NCBI GenBank assembly: GCA_023053575.1
Contig: JAKZAP010000005.1
Location: 10,478,001-10,542,000 of the forward strand
Length of the DNA: 64,000 bases
Source of the DNA: Branchinecta lynchi
Taxonomy: Eukaryota > Arthropoda > Branchiopoda > Anostraca > Branchinectidae
Direction of reading: 5' to 3'
Notes under the pieces: model-generated
Databases searched by the model: none
Seen by the model: only the letters and a program-made list of their open reading frames with translations
What the model was told of the DNA's origin: nothing
Translations under genes and position numbers: made by a program
Shown: positions 33,021 to 43,705 of the stretch, piece by piece
How positions within the stretch are numbered: position 1 is the stretch's first letter
Layout of the letters: each line of letters begins with the position of its first letter

Positions 33021-33025
33021 ATTGA
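32714..33025 (+). CDS. Reading frame inside D2, no recognised family (103 codons)
   Basis: It starts MRYFFAPLFTNNQFSYS and contains DLRKISVHAVSYLPRDDHW. It is homologous to the D1 frame. The 57 bp missing here relative to D1 removes 19 whole codons. Differences from D1 are half silent by my count. Homology ends at about codon 64; the last 30-odd codons are likely out-of-family read-through. No function is assigned. Confidence 0.3.
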   Translation: MRYFFAPLFTNNQFSYSENDLRKISVHAVSYLPRDDHWLLKSSVCIEIQIVGVIVEFCVVRTAVEILNVILDQIVKQNKKLDTIQIMQCIRLNDINISWLLNY

Positions 33026-33594
33026 TAAAATAAACACGGATAAAAGAGTTTCATGTATGATTGAAAAATTGGTTTTATTGCCCACCCAATATACGTTTAC
33101 ATTTTGGATATATAAGTGGAGTAAGCGAAAAACAGAACAAAGAAGAGGTATGTGCATTTGCAGGAGGGTTAGGCAAGTTTGAACAGTTACTTACTTTGAT
33201 GATCAGTGCAGTTTTTTGCTAAATAAAATGATAAAAACACAATAGCCCACATGCAGTCAGAAGTGCTAAAGAGTAGTAACGGAACTGATTTGACTGACGA
33301 GTATTTTACTTTCATTGCGGCAATTGGAAAAAAAGGTTCTGTCCAACAGTTCAATGAAGCATACATCTAGTCAATGTCAGTCACACAAACAGTTGACTAA
33401 CTCGCTTCCAGACAGTGGTATATGGCTCCGCTAAATTGTATTTATCGAAAGTAGGGTATTTCAGTACGCAACGTAGATTGAATATTTCTGGCATGTATTT
33501 TAACAATGTGAAGAAAGTCGAGTGGTTTACTGACTGTGTCCTTGGCGATTCCCTCCGAACTATGTTTTGTTTCTCATCGCGGTTCTTTTCATAG
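33021..33594 (+). other. End of intron 4, nothing recognised
   Basis: No repeat partner found; the intron ends with TTCTTTTCATAG. Confidence 0.45.
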
Positions 33595-33754
33595 GTTGGT
33601 AACATGCTTGTTCACCGAGTTTCGACTCTGGATTTCACGTGGCAGAATGAGATGGCGACATTGTCGTCGAGGATCACCCCGACGCTGGATTTGGAACTAG
33701 AGGGCGACTCGATGCTGCGTGCAGTCGAGATGCTCAATTTCAGTCAGATGAAAC
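33595..33754 (+). CDS. TRIM9: TRIM9/TRIM67-type E3 ligase, coding exon 5 (COS box region)
   Basis: 160 nt, entering in phase 0 and leaving one base of the next codon. The acceptor is TCTTTTCATAG and the donor is GTAAGT. It encodes VGNMLVHRVSTLDF through EGDSMLRAVEMLNFSQMK, residues 359-411. The pattern ending LRAVEMLNFSQMK matches the family's L..I..LDF.QMK just before FN3. This is the COS-box/linker part. Intron 5, which follows, is 21.2 kb. Confidence 0.92.
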
Positions 33755-35454
33755 GTAAGTAGAACTTTAGTTTTTTTTAAAGTGAGCCATCTACCCCTAT
33801 GTCACCTGTAGTTCAGTTTTTATTCTTCAACATGTCCCACATTCAACATATTCCTCTACCAGCAGCCCATGCCCTGGTATCTTCAAGTCGACAAATAAAA
33901 GTGTAATTCGTGAGGTCATTTTTTTGTTTTGAATGCAATGAAAAGAAGAAAATAGTTTGTGGACTTCGTGGTTTCATTTTTAGTGGTATAAATTGTTGTT
34001 GGCGCCTCAGGCTTCTGTTGCATGGCCGTATTACGCTTTTCCAGAAAAATTATATTGTTGTTATTATGTGATAACAGGTCACATGTGCAAGACGGACAAG
34101 AAATTACCAAAAACTATTTATCAAGAATTTTTTTTCATTTTTTTCTAAAACTTACTTCGTGTCACTCCAGGTCAACTTTCTTCACTCAAACTCACTCAAC
34201 CGACATACCTACCCAATTCCCTATCCCCTCCCCGTTCTTCCTTAAACCACCAACTCAATTACCCAACACATATTTTTTTAATCGCAGCTACATCGATTAC
34301 ATATAAACGTGCATTATGTGCAGTGATTTTGTTTTGCTGCTACATGTGTCGCGATTTACCATTCCTACAATCGCACGAAATCCAAGTTTCATTGTTGTTT
34401 TTTTTTTGCCGATTCTGCGTGTCTGTGTACCAAAGAACATCGTCTCATTCTCTACTTATTCTCTAGCCGTAGTTCAGTGAGTCCCGGTACTTCTCCTATT
34501 TAAAGGTCTTGCTGATATTTCCCACCAAAAAATCCAGCTTCCACTCATAGTAAAGTAAACGTGAGACGAAAAAAGTCACCGACAGAGTAATCCTGAGTTG
34601 ATTAACTTACGTTTTAATGAGCTTTTGTTGCGATCATTCTCACAGTCGTAATATTGCTGACGTAGTTTGACGGAACTATTTTTCTCTGACATTAATTAAG
34701 ACGTTACCTCACTTATAATTATTCTTTGAAATGGAACCATAGTTTAGAATGTGAGTCGTTCGCCATTGAAGGTTTGACCCTATAGCCTTCTTGAACGTGG
34801 GATATTGGAAAAAAGGTGTCATGGTTTAAAAAATTATTCAGTCCGAACAGCCAGCTGAAATTCTGCCCGATGGATATTGTGACATGCTGAATAGATGATA
34901 ACGCTCCAAAGAATGTTTATTTAATGACCGAATCAAAGTGGTTGCACCATGGACAAGTGCGCAAGCGCTCAGACGTGGAGTGCGAAAGTAAAAACACATT
35001 TTATATACAAACAGCTTTAGAACCAAGATATTTCACATCCCCATTAACCAAACAAGTATTGAAATAATCTTATTTGTAATCATCATCCCACTTTAAAAGC
35101 TTTAAATGTAAGCAAACTGCAAGTATAAATCCAAAGAAATGTTGAAAATCTTGCACGAATAGCTTGGGTTCCAACAATGGTCTGCCAGACAGTCCGACCC
35201 TTAAAACCGCGTTTCGATTAGCAACGTAGGTAATAACAAGTGCAATAAACCAAATCGTAGTAGCCTAATACCTCCTTTGCCACAATTCATTAAGAACGGC
35301 ATATCATCGATCATAAGACAAAAGAGTCCATTTTCCAACCGTTGATAAAAATTAAAGTACGTCGTGTCGTCTTATTTGTTGCTGTTACACCAGAATCTTC
35401 ATCCATTTATAGATATATCTCCCCAAATATACAGGAGTTGGACTTAGAGAAGTG
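33755..35454 (+). other. Intron 5, first part, nothing recognised
   Basis: AT-rich; short open frames at 33916-34306 show no motif. No confirmed repeat. Confidence 0.4.
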
Positions 35455-36175
35455 CCATAGACGAACTTAACTCATGGGAAATCTGGTCCCAGCTGCCCAT
35501 GAACGGGAGGGGGGGGGGGGGGGTCGGGACCCATCAGAATGCGTATTTAGACCTCTTTTCCCTCGAGTATACCAGAGTTTGATTCCAGTCACGGGTCAAA
35601 AATTTTCAGGGGCAATTTCGGACCACTTGCCCATGAACGGGGAGGGTCGGGGGTGGTTCAACTCCACATATATATCCCCAACCCCTATGATCCAAAAGCA
35701 CAAAGCAGTTTCATCGCCTTTTCTCCAGTTACTGCCAAGTTAAAAACATTAAAAAATGGGCAATCTGGGCCCAATTGACCCTGAACCAAGTGGGGGTGGG
35801 GTTTGGGACCCACAAAAAGTAAAAAGAAACCCCAATGCTCACAAACCTACCAAGTTTCAACGTAATAGCTGTTGATTAATGTCACCGGTAACGAACTTTA
35901 CTCCTGGCCAATCTGGGCTCAGTTGCTCGTGAACGGGTGGACGGGGGAGGTGCAGTTTTAATAGCAGTTTCCCAGCCATAGAACCTAGACGTCCAAGGAA
36001 TTTAATCGTTGTATGTCCAGCTCTGGTCAAGTTATGAACATTATTCACTGGACAATCTGGGCCCATTTGCCCCTGAACCGGGTTGGTTCACAACTAGAAC
36101 CCAATACCCCCCTAGTGTACCAAGTTTAAACTTGATACTTGCACTGGTTCACGAGTTATGATCTCCACAAAACAG
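35455..36175. repeat. Family G degenerate tandem repeat, about 145-bp period
   Basis: The word CAATCTGGGCCC or variants occurs at about 35480, 35608, 35762, 35909 and 36053, spacing 128-154 bp. Each unit also has CCCATGAACGGG/CCCTGAACC, a G-rich block, and in two units ACCAAGTTT(C/A)AAC and GAGTTATGA. Open frames on both strands follow the repeats. It has the core-unit size and the CCAAGTTT..AGTTAT words of families A and C, but different sequence otherwise. Confidence 0.6.
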
Positions 36176-36743
36176 TGAAAACCGAAAGCCGAAAGCTGCT
36201 ACAGGGCTCGCAATAGTCGATTGTTCCAAGGAGCACTCCACTAACAAGGTGTATGTGTGCCTCTAGGTTCTTGTCTACAGTATACTTACCGACTGTCTAT
36301 TAGGAAAGCCGTATTCTTCGTATTCACGCAGGTTTTGGGAACTCGAAAAGGTGTACTAGACTGATCCTGTCTCAATCTGATTTCCCGTTCCTTGGGTTTC
36401 AATATTTGTCTGAAACGGCTAAGACCAAGACAAATTCTCCAGGACCATACGTTCTCGTCCGATAATAAATGATGGTTGGATTCGACTCGGAATTCGAATC
36501 TCAGCGCTTTTCAAATTTTCAGAGTGGGCCGAGGAAAAAAACTTGGGAATTCAAAGAGCTGCTGGTAAAGCAAATCAAGGGGGAGACCAGCCCGTATTCT
36601 TCACTAAATATTGACTGGACTGTCTTATGCGGTTCTAGCTTTTCTAGAGGAGGAAAACTGGGACAGTCTACACTCAAGGCCGGCTATTTGTGCGTCAGTT
36701 TCTAGGCATTAAATGTTCCTTCAGTTACGTGAGACACCGAGGC

Positions 36744-36800
36744 AGGTCCGTATCCAGAAATTTATTTCGGGGGGCTTTCCCAGCGGGCTGGACCCAGTCC
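36744..36800 (-). mobile_element. Family E fragment, copy E8
   Basis: CAGGTCCGTATCCAGAAATT, a G block and CAGCGGGCTGGACCC, reverse orientation and truncated. Confidence 0.5.
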
Positions 36801-36892
36801 ATACCTAAGAACGTAGGTCAGATGTTACAACTCTATCTAGCGAATTAACTTCACCGAGTTTAACCACAAAAGGTGTTTGGCGGCTGGAAGAG

Positions 36893-37686
36893 CAAGACCA
36901 AAGGTATCGATGGGATCCCAAAAACTTTAATATTAGATCCAGACAATTGGGTCTTGTAGAAATTCGGTCTTTGACGGACTTATTAAACGTTTTTACTATT
37001 AAGATTTAGGAAGAGATTAATGAAAATGGAAATCATCTCAGAAGACCAAGTTCAGATATGAATTCAGCAACCCTAATATAGCCTGCTTCGGATCTACTTC
37101 GACGAAATTAATCAAAACTTCCTTCGTTACTTCTGCGAAATTTCCGCTTTCGGCCGGATTCCGGACAAGCTACGTGTCTGACAAAAACTAAAGCTCAAAA
37201 GCGGATTCAGCATGTTTGCTTACCCCTATATCGAACCTCTAATCAACTTCAGATAAAACTTTTACTTTTAACAAATTTTCCGGTTTCAGCCGGACTCCGA
37301 GAGATGTATACTTACGGTGAGAAGATGATTGTCATATACGTATTCAGCATGTACATCTCGTCTTACCCCCAAATCGAATATCTTATCAAATACAATTAAA
37401 CTTTACAAATAAATTTTCTGGTTTTGGCCGGATTCCGGCCAAACTAGTTGTCCGGCGAGAAAATAATTTCATATTCGGAGTCAGCATGTCCCCTTACCCC
37501 CCCCCCTAAATATAGGCCTAGAGAACCCGTCTTCGAACTTGACCTGTACTTTAACCCACATAGTCCTCATGCCAAGTTTGATCAATATATCTCAACCCCT
37601 TCGAGAGTTATCGTGCTAACAGACGGACAACTTTTATGAAGTCATAGGTAGGCTATCCCTCCACGTACGCTTTTGGATCCCAAAAA
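36893..37686 (-). mobile_element. Family A element, copy A5
   Basis: + strand ends CAAGACCAAAGGTATCG and CTTTTGGATCCCAAAAA. Core units are present but fewer than in A2. The module is at 37570-37615 (GCCAAGTTTGATC, GAGAGTTATCGTG) and is followed by only ACAGACGGAC, so the tetranucleotide tract is minimal here. Confidence 0.72.
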
Positions 37687-37689
37687 CTA

Positions 37690-37990
37690 TAGTTTTTTTT
37701 TTTTTTCGGGGGGGGGGGGGGGGGGTAGTCGAATCGCAGAATCGAATGGAATCGTTTTCTGGGAGGGGGCATCGTAGCTGACTTATCCGTTTTATGCATT
37801 ATTTGAATATACGTTTCAAAGTCAGCTTGGGCTCAAGGAATATTTACTATACCCCCATAAACAGTCATTTAGCCGAAGCTGACTGCGAATCATGTTTGAC
37901 TCTGCGTAACGGATACGTCAGCTTCAGTTTATAAGAAAATATAGCTTTAATAAAATGCCCCTAGCCCCCTCCTCCCTGGATACGGCCTTT
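37690..37990. repeat. Composite: T and G runs, family I piece, family E right end
   Basis: A run of T (about 14) and one of G (about 18) at 37693-37725. Then family I-like sequence (CATCGTAGCTGACTTATCCG, GTCAGCTTGGGCTCAAGGAA, and GGATACGTCAGCTTC in inverted position) at 37768-37925. Then CCTCCCTGGATACGGCC, a family E-type end. The nesting order is unclear. Confidence 0.45.
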
Positions 37991-38469
37991 TTGAGGTGAT
38001 CCATGCTGGCCGACTTGGGGTACAACTAGAGGTACGGAGGCTGGTCGGAATCAAGAGACTTCGTACACCAACATCTCACTAGTACGCATCTCCTCATACA
38101 GGGATACCATACAATGAGCTTCTTGATTGAATTTTATACGATCTCTAAGCAATTTTATCCACTGCAATTTCTTTTTCTATATCTCCATGATTACGGGTGT
38201 CCAAGCAAGGCAAGAACAAAAACATTCGTTCTTCTTTTTTTACCGTCGTAATCAGCAGGAAGTACAGTGAGAGCCCCTCCAGGTGGAGCACTATAGCTAC
38301 ATTTCTGACAGGTAACGGTAGTTAGCAAAATTTTCGAAGTGTTTTCAAAGAAAACAGTAACTGATCCAGTCGAAATGTACCCCCCCCCCCTCCCACACAC
38401 AATATGGCCTGACGTTCTCAAGATCGTATTACCTATTTCATTGTGCTAAACAATTAATTTGATATTTAT

Positions 38470-38829
38470 TTTAAACCACACTCTTACTAGAGGTGATATT
38501 TTCCCTATGAAATGGACCAAACAAAAAGTTTTCGAAAATATCTATATTTTCCACCTGAAACGAGCCATTCTCGTGTTAGCGCTTGTCAACTATATCCAGC
38601 CATCCTGCTCTCCGATGCGGCGGCTGGGCGCAAAACATTTGAAAACTTAACGTGTTTTGGTTAAAAAGTGGGAAAACTAAGCAAATAAATAGAAGAGTAT
38701 CACATCCTTATGTGTGAAAGAGTTATCAGCGGACTTTGCAGATTCCGGCAAACTTTTCGTTAGGTGACGGGAAAACTCGGTAAGGCCGAAAAAGCGCTAA
38801 AAATTCGTAGTTGCGAAACGAAACAAGAG
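38470..38829 (+). repeat. Family B, copy B2, uninterrupted middle part
   Basis: Homologous to 27432-27618 plus 28763-28930, but without A4 (GGTTAAAAAGTGGGAAAACT at about 38660). It is the 'empty site' for A4. The right arm breaks off at GAAACGAAACAA (38829) and resumes at 39688. Confidence 0.7.
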
Positions 38830-38849
38830 AGAGATAGAGATAGACTTAT

Positions 38850-39310
38850 TTAAAGTTTAACCGAAAAGGGCTAGGATACGACAATCTAGTTACCCATCAC
38901 TTGTTCACTTAAATAATCTTGAAAACCCGATGAAAAAGCGTTAGTTTGTTTTTCTGATATTTCCAAATAACCGATTATCCCATTGTGCTTGCCGCTCTTC
39001 CCGTTTTTGTGATAGCTCTATGGTGCCTGGAACATTTGGCAACAACACCAGCAGCATAGGAATAAATAAATTGTGTATTTGCCATATCTGACCTCGACCA
39101 AAATATGAGCTTGAAAAATCACATTTGGTCGACGTTTAAATTTTCGCGGGCGAATTGTGGACGGATTCACCATGGGAAAGCGTCCACATTCCCAACGTCC
39201 CTACTGAAGACTACTGTGGACAGAACGAAAATCCCCAATGTGTGTTGTAATAATTCAATGTATTTGAATCTAAGATGTAAAAATAAGTTGCCTGTTCAGT
39301 TAAACTTTAA
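38850..39310 (+). mobile_element. Family D, copy D3: TTAA MITE, decayed reading frame
   Basis: TTAA at 38850-38853 and 39307-39310. Inside are AGTTTAACCGAAAAGGG and CAGTTAAACT inverted ends. It keeps CAATCTAGTTACCCATCACTT at the left. The region matching the D1/D2 frame has stop codons. It lies inside B2's right arm, within a longer interruption (38830-39687) whose remaining 380 bp I cannot identify. Confidence 0.62.
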
Positions 39311-39687
39311 ACAACATCGTAGCTGACTGCTAATTTGCGTTGCTTCCCTATACTAAATAACAAACTAACACAAAAAAAAGAAGAAAATATCACTCGGCTT
39401 TGTTTAGCAAATCCGTAAAAAAAGTTACAAACGAATTTGCGTGGCGGTTCGTTCACGAAGCTACTGGAACCAGTTTATTTTGGTGACGCGTGTGGTTGTT
39501 GGGCGGTGCAGTGGGTGGTAAGGTGTCTCGATGCTGGGGTTTGGAGAGAAGAAACTTCCCAAACCTCAGGATAATTTGCTCGTATCTTTGGGCAACGTGG
39601 GGAGATCGAGTTCAGCAAGCGCTTCACCATAAGATAGCTGTCGATCGCCAATAATAATGAACAAAGCCCGCTTTTGCACCGAACAAT

Positions 39688-39782
39688 GGAGAAAGGTGCG
39701 GATTTTAGTAGCTTACAATTCGATATGGGAGCTAAGTATATTATAAAAGCTAGAATTAGCAAGAGGGGTCTTTTAAGGAAGT
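39688..39782 (+). repeat. Family B2 right arm, outer part
   Basis: GAGAAAGGTGCGGATTTTAG, GGGAGCTAAGTA.ATTATAAAAG and AGCAAGAGGGGTC match 28935-29015. A possible short duplication AACAA flanks the interruption. Confidence 0.6.
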
Positions 39783-42266
39783 TTCGGCCCTTCATGTCAA
39801 GGCGACCCCAGTCTTGATATAAGAAAACAGACCTGCAAACGAAATATGTCAATTTTGGTTTTGTCTCGTTATTTTTTGTCCTAGTCCAGTGATTTCTGAT
39901 CGCACATTCTTTTTGCCTGACATTGCACCTGAAGAGGACCTTTCGTGACATATTTTCTTTGGCTTAAAATTTCCACATAAAGCCACTGTGGATTGTGAAT
40001 CTGTATGTATCAGCGTCATGTACATCCGTGCCAAGATGTCCCAGTGTTTGAAAATGAAGATCAAAAAGTGCTTAGATCAGAATATGTTTCTGAGATCAGA
40101 CCGTTACTATCCTGGAAAAAGGAAAAACATTGAAGATATCTGCAATTTGTCACTGGGCGAGCTTTAGGCCATTTTTTCCATATTTTTCACTATTTTTAGT
40201 ATTTATTTTCGCGTTTTCAGTATTTTCACTATTTTTCCTTCTTTGGTTTATCACGCACGTGTTACGCTGTGTAACAGCTATAGGTTAGGACTATGAGACA
40301 CTGTACTATTCAGGCTCACTTCTGATCAATTCAATAATTCTAAATTTCATCTGCTAAAAATAATTATCGCTTAGCTACTGCTCCCTTCAGATAGGTCTCA
40401 TCCTCCTGCTGAAACAGGCAAAAGATTTTTTTTTGTCGAAACAATTAATTTACATTTAAACTTGTCTTAGGACCTCAGGATAAAATAAGGTCAAGATAGT
40501 TTTGTGTCCTTAAATTAATGTTCCTGTCAGCTTGTGAATTGCCTGCTCGCATGTATTCCTCTGCACATTCCAGCAAGATTTGTTGCGAGACAGTCTGACC
40601 CGGCCCTTTATCTATTAATCTTAGGCTCCTGTCTGTAACTTCTAGGCCATGTCCCGCCCACCTCGTTTTGCCCAGAACAAAAAAAATGACGTTTTCATCT
40701 TGATGGTCGCTTTCCAGATGACACGCCAAATTGCTTATTAAGTCTCAGCTTTGTACGTATGTACAAACACTTTTCTCGTTCGTGTTTTGGTCCTGAATTT
40801 GGGAATAACGGCCGTCCAGATTTAGATGCTAAATTACTTCTCTTTTGTTGGGTGTAATCTTCTTCTTTGTTCAGTTTCACTTGCCTGGACATTCTCTAAG
40901 CGAAGTTCATACTCAAAGGCGATACAGTTTGGTACTGAATCCCTTCGTACAGAGCGAAAATCCCTTTCTAAATTAGTAGAAAAGTAAATCAGATCTGAGA
41001 TTTTGGTTAGTATGTAGCCCGCCTCTTCATTACAGTATCTTTGACGCTGAATTTCATTACTTAATAGTCCGTTTTTATTTATTGTTTATTTATTGTTTAT
41101 TACATTTAGCTTTAAGCTTTTAGCTTGTCGCCATTACTTACACAAGTACAAACGGATTACATATACTTCACACACAGAAACTGATACACTACAGAAGTAA
41201 ACAAATTTTCAGACTATGAAAGTAATTAAAATTATTCTGCCGTGTTTTTTTTTTTTTTAATTTGCCACGGAATTGCTCGGTTCTTACGCTGCAGGAATCC
41301 TCTGCGAAACGATGCTGGATTTTGGCTCTGGATTTTTGTTTTTATTTGTAGCCTTGTATCTTGACATGCCGTTTTGTTACTTAACCTTGCCTATTATTTT
41401 CCTATCATCCTGTCTTCAGTTTTTTCGCAAAACTCGCAATCGAATTCCTCGGCTTACACGCCGCATAACCTCCGTTGTGAAGCAAGCGGAAAGAGGAATC
41501 AGCTCTGAATTGTCTGTTTCAGCTTGACATTCTACAAGGTATCTTTTTGTTTATTTTTCCACGAGGAAATGATTTTATTTCAACCAGTGATTTCTTTATC
41601 GGCTGTTTCGGTTAACGTCGTTCTTAAATTCGGGGAAAAAAAGTAAATTTGGCTTTCATACATGTTTATACGAGCTGATGGTAGTCGGCTTGATTTCCGA
41701 CTCAATCTGTTTGTTTTCATCTCGGCGCCATACCGCTAAATCCTTGGCTCCATAACTTCTAAGAGGAATCCTTGTTAGTCATTTCGGGAGTGAATTGCGT
41801 CCCGGTTTCCAGGGCATCTTCATTCACTAGCTCCAGAGTTTAAAACATCTGCTCTACACGGAGTGTGTCAGCCACCTTAAAGATGAGTTAGCAGCTCTCT
41901 CTTCAGAAGTCTATGTCATTAGAGGACACGTCGTACTTCTGATAGTAATTTATTCTACTTCAGTAGTATCTCCATCCATTCTAGTTCCCGAGATTCCTAG
42001 TTCTACAAGGTATCTTGTTTGTAATACACTGATTATCATGCTTGGCACGTTTGTTCTCGTCACGTGACATATCGTGCGCCCGATCATTGTTTCTGAGGAG
42101 CTTATTCGTCCGGATACCGGCCATGCAAGTTCGTCAAGATTGTCATCCAAGGCAAGTGACATGGAAAAAGGCTAAAAATAGCCGAAGCCATGTGTAATTT
42201 TCTGTAAGCGTAGCTTAATTTTTGAGTGGTAAACTTTCTCAGTACATCTGACCAGAAACAGTTTTT
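39783..42266 (+). other. Intron 5 stretch, one retroelement tail, otherwise nothing
   Basis: At 41078-41160 TTTATTGTTTATTTATTG, then TTACATTTAGC, resembles a reverse-orientation LINE/SINE tail. The rest shows no supported feature; open frames such as 40475-40892 lack motifs. Confidence 0.35.
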
Positions 42267-42300
42267 AGTGCGAGGTGTCCTTTAAAGGACCCCTCGCACT
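42267..42300. repeat. Short near-perfect palindrome
   Basis: AGTGCGAGGTGTCCTTT then AAAGGACCCCTCGCACT: 17 nt arms with one mismatch and no loop, at the left edge of M2. It may be the hairpin end of family M. Confidence 0.6.
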
Positions 42301-42535
42301 ATTTACTCTTCAACATCCAGTATTTTAAAATTATTTGAATACTTAAAACTAGGCTGTGCTTTCAACAAATAACACACGGTTTTGACTGTTTTGAGCCTTT
42401 TCTGAGACCTGTAGACTTAAAGCGAAAAGAGGGAAACAATTTACATAACCGGTTTTTCTGATGGAAAAAAGTTCTCGCAGACAACCTTCGACAGCGTGAT
42501 ACACATCGAAGGTAGCAAAACACGGCAAGTAAGAA
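42285..42535. repeat. Family M repeat, copy M2
   Basis: Homologous to 11868-12126 (see M1): CCCCTC, TATT.TACTCTTCAACATCC, TTTGAATACTTAAAACT, GAGCCTTTTCTG. Confidence 0.5.
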
Positions 42536-43103
42536 AGTCAGCGTGGTTTTGTTAGAGGGGTTAGAATGTACCGCACGAAATTGGGGTCTCCGGGTTTAGA
42601 AATATATGGAGTGACTATGGAAGTAGGTTGCGTTAGTACCATAAGTAAGACAGGTCCTTGAAGTTGGAAAACGGGTTATTTCTTTCCAGCAACAATGACT
42701 GCTGAGTAGCTTGACACTATTCAGTTACTGGCTTGTTTTGGTCTCACGGAGCTTGCCTTTTGCATTCGACGTGTAGCGATGTACTCTGTAAAAGACTATT
42801 TTAATCTGAAAAGCGTCGGTCATCCGCAAAAAATCCCATCGGTAGTCTGAAAATGTTAGATAACCTTTACAAAACTCTCTACTGCCCTTTTACCTCAGTG
42901 ATGTTGGTTAATTAGTTTTTATTGCTTTTTATTGTTTGGTATGTTCGCAGCTTTCCTTTCGTTTTATAAAACTACCCCCTATGCTGGGTTTACCTGCAAA
43001 TTACCTGCAAACTTGCAATTGCAGGCGAATAGGATTTCTCCTAATATACGCCTTCATGGGTGCTGCCTTGTTCAGGTTTCCAGTTGAATCTCCACTGTTT
43101 GCC

Positions 43104-43705
43104 TCACAGCTCCTTGTCCAAGTGTTGTTTGAAGCTATTTGTTGTTTGGCAGATCACAGTGGAATCTGCTAGCGCGTTCCACAAGTTGATCGACCTACTT
43201 GTGAAGAAGTTCTGTGCATGCCGCTTCAGTACAGGCCTCTTCTTCAGCTTTTTTGGGTGCCCCTGTTGGTTCCTCCTGTGTTTGGCACGAAAATTTTGGG
43301 TGGGATGTTGTTGCTCAAATTTTTGTACACAGCAATCATATTACCACGGTTTCTCCTGTAGGTCATTGTGGGGATGTTCGGGCTTTGAGTCGTTCTGGGT
43401 ATTGGGTGCCTTGCAATCCTTTGACCATTTTCGTGGCACGTCGCTGGCCACCTTCGATAATGCGTTTGTCCATCTCGTATTGCGGGTATGCTAGTGAGAC
43501 TCCAACTTACAGCTTCGGCCTGACGAGTGACGTGTATAACTTGCTGATCACCTTAGGACTCCTACTGCTTACAGTTAGCTTGATGATTCCAAGTGCTCAA
43601 TTGGCACTAATGACGACGTTTTGCGTGTGCTTGTGAAACTTGAGCTCGGCATCGATAAGCACACCAAGGTCCCTTTCGCAGTTGCTGAAACACACTTTTC
43701 CGGGC
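43104..43705 (-). pseudogene. Decayed LINE reverse-transcriptase C-terminus (CR1/L2-like)
   Basis: Read on the - strand it begins near ERDLGVLIDAELKFHKHTQ, continues with ALGIIKLTVSS, LYTSLVRPKL and RGNMIAVYKNLS, and ends KRHAQNFFTSRSINLWN...QHLDKEL before a stop at 43104-43106. These are the usual landmarks of the RT end of CR1/L2/Jockey-type non-LTR retrotransposons ('DLGV', 'LY.SLVRP', 'FF..R...LWN.L'). Internal stop codons and at least two frameshifts show it is dead. No endonuclease or upstream RT motifs are beside it, so it is a 5'-truncated insertion. Two overlapping + strand frames of 140-144 codons here (43060-43636) are antisense shadows. Confidence 0.8.

Noticed and set aside
43060..43636. 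Two long + strand open frames (144 and 140 codons)
   Set aside because: They are antisense to the decayed LINE reverse-transcriptase C-terminus, which has recognisable motifs on the - strand.
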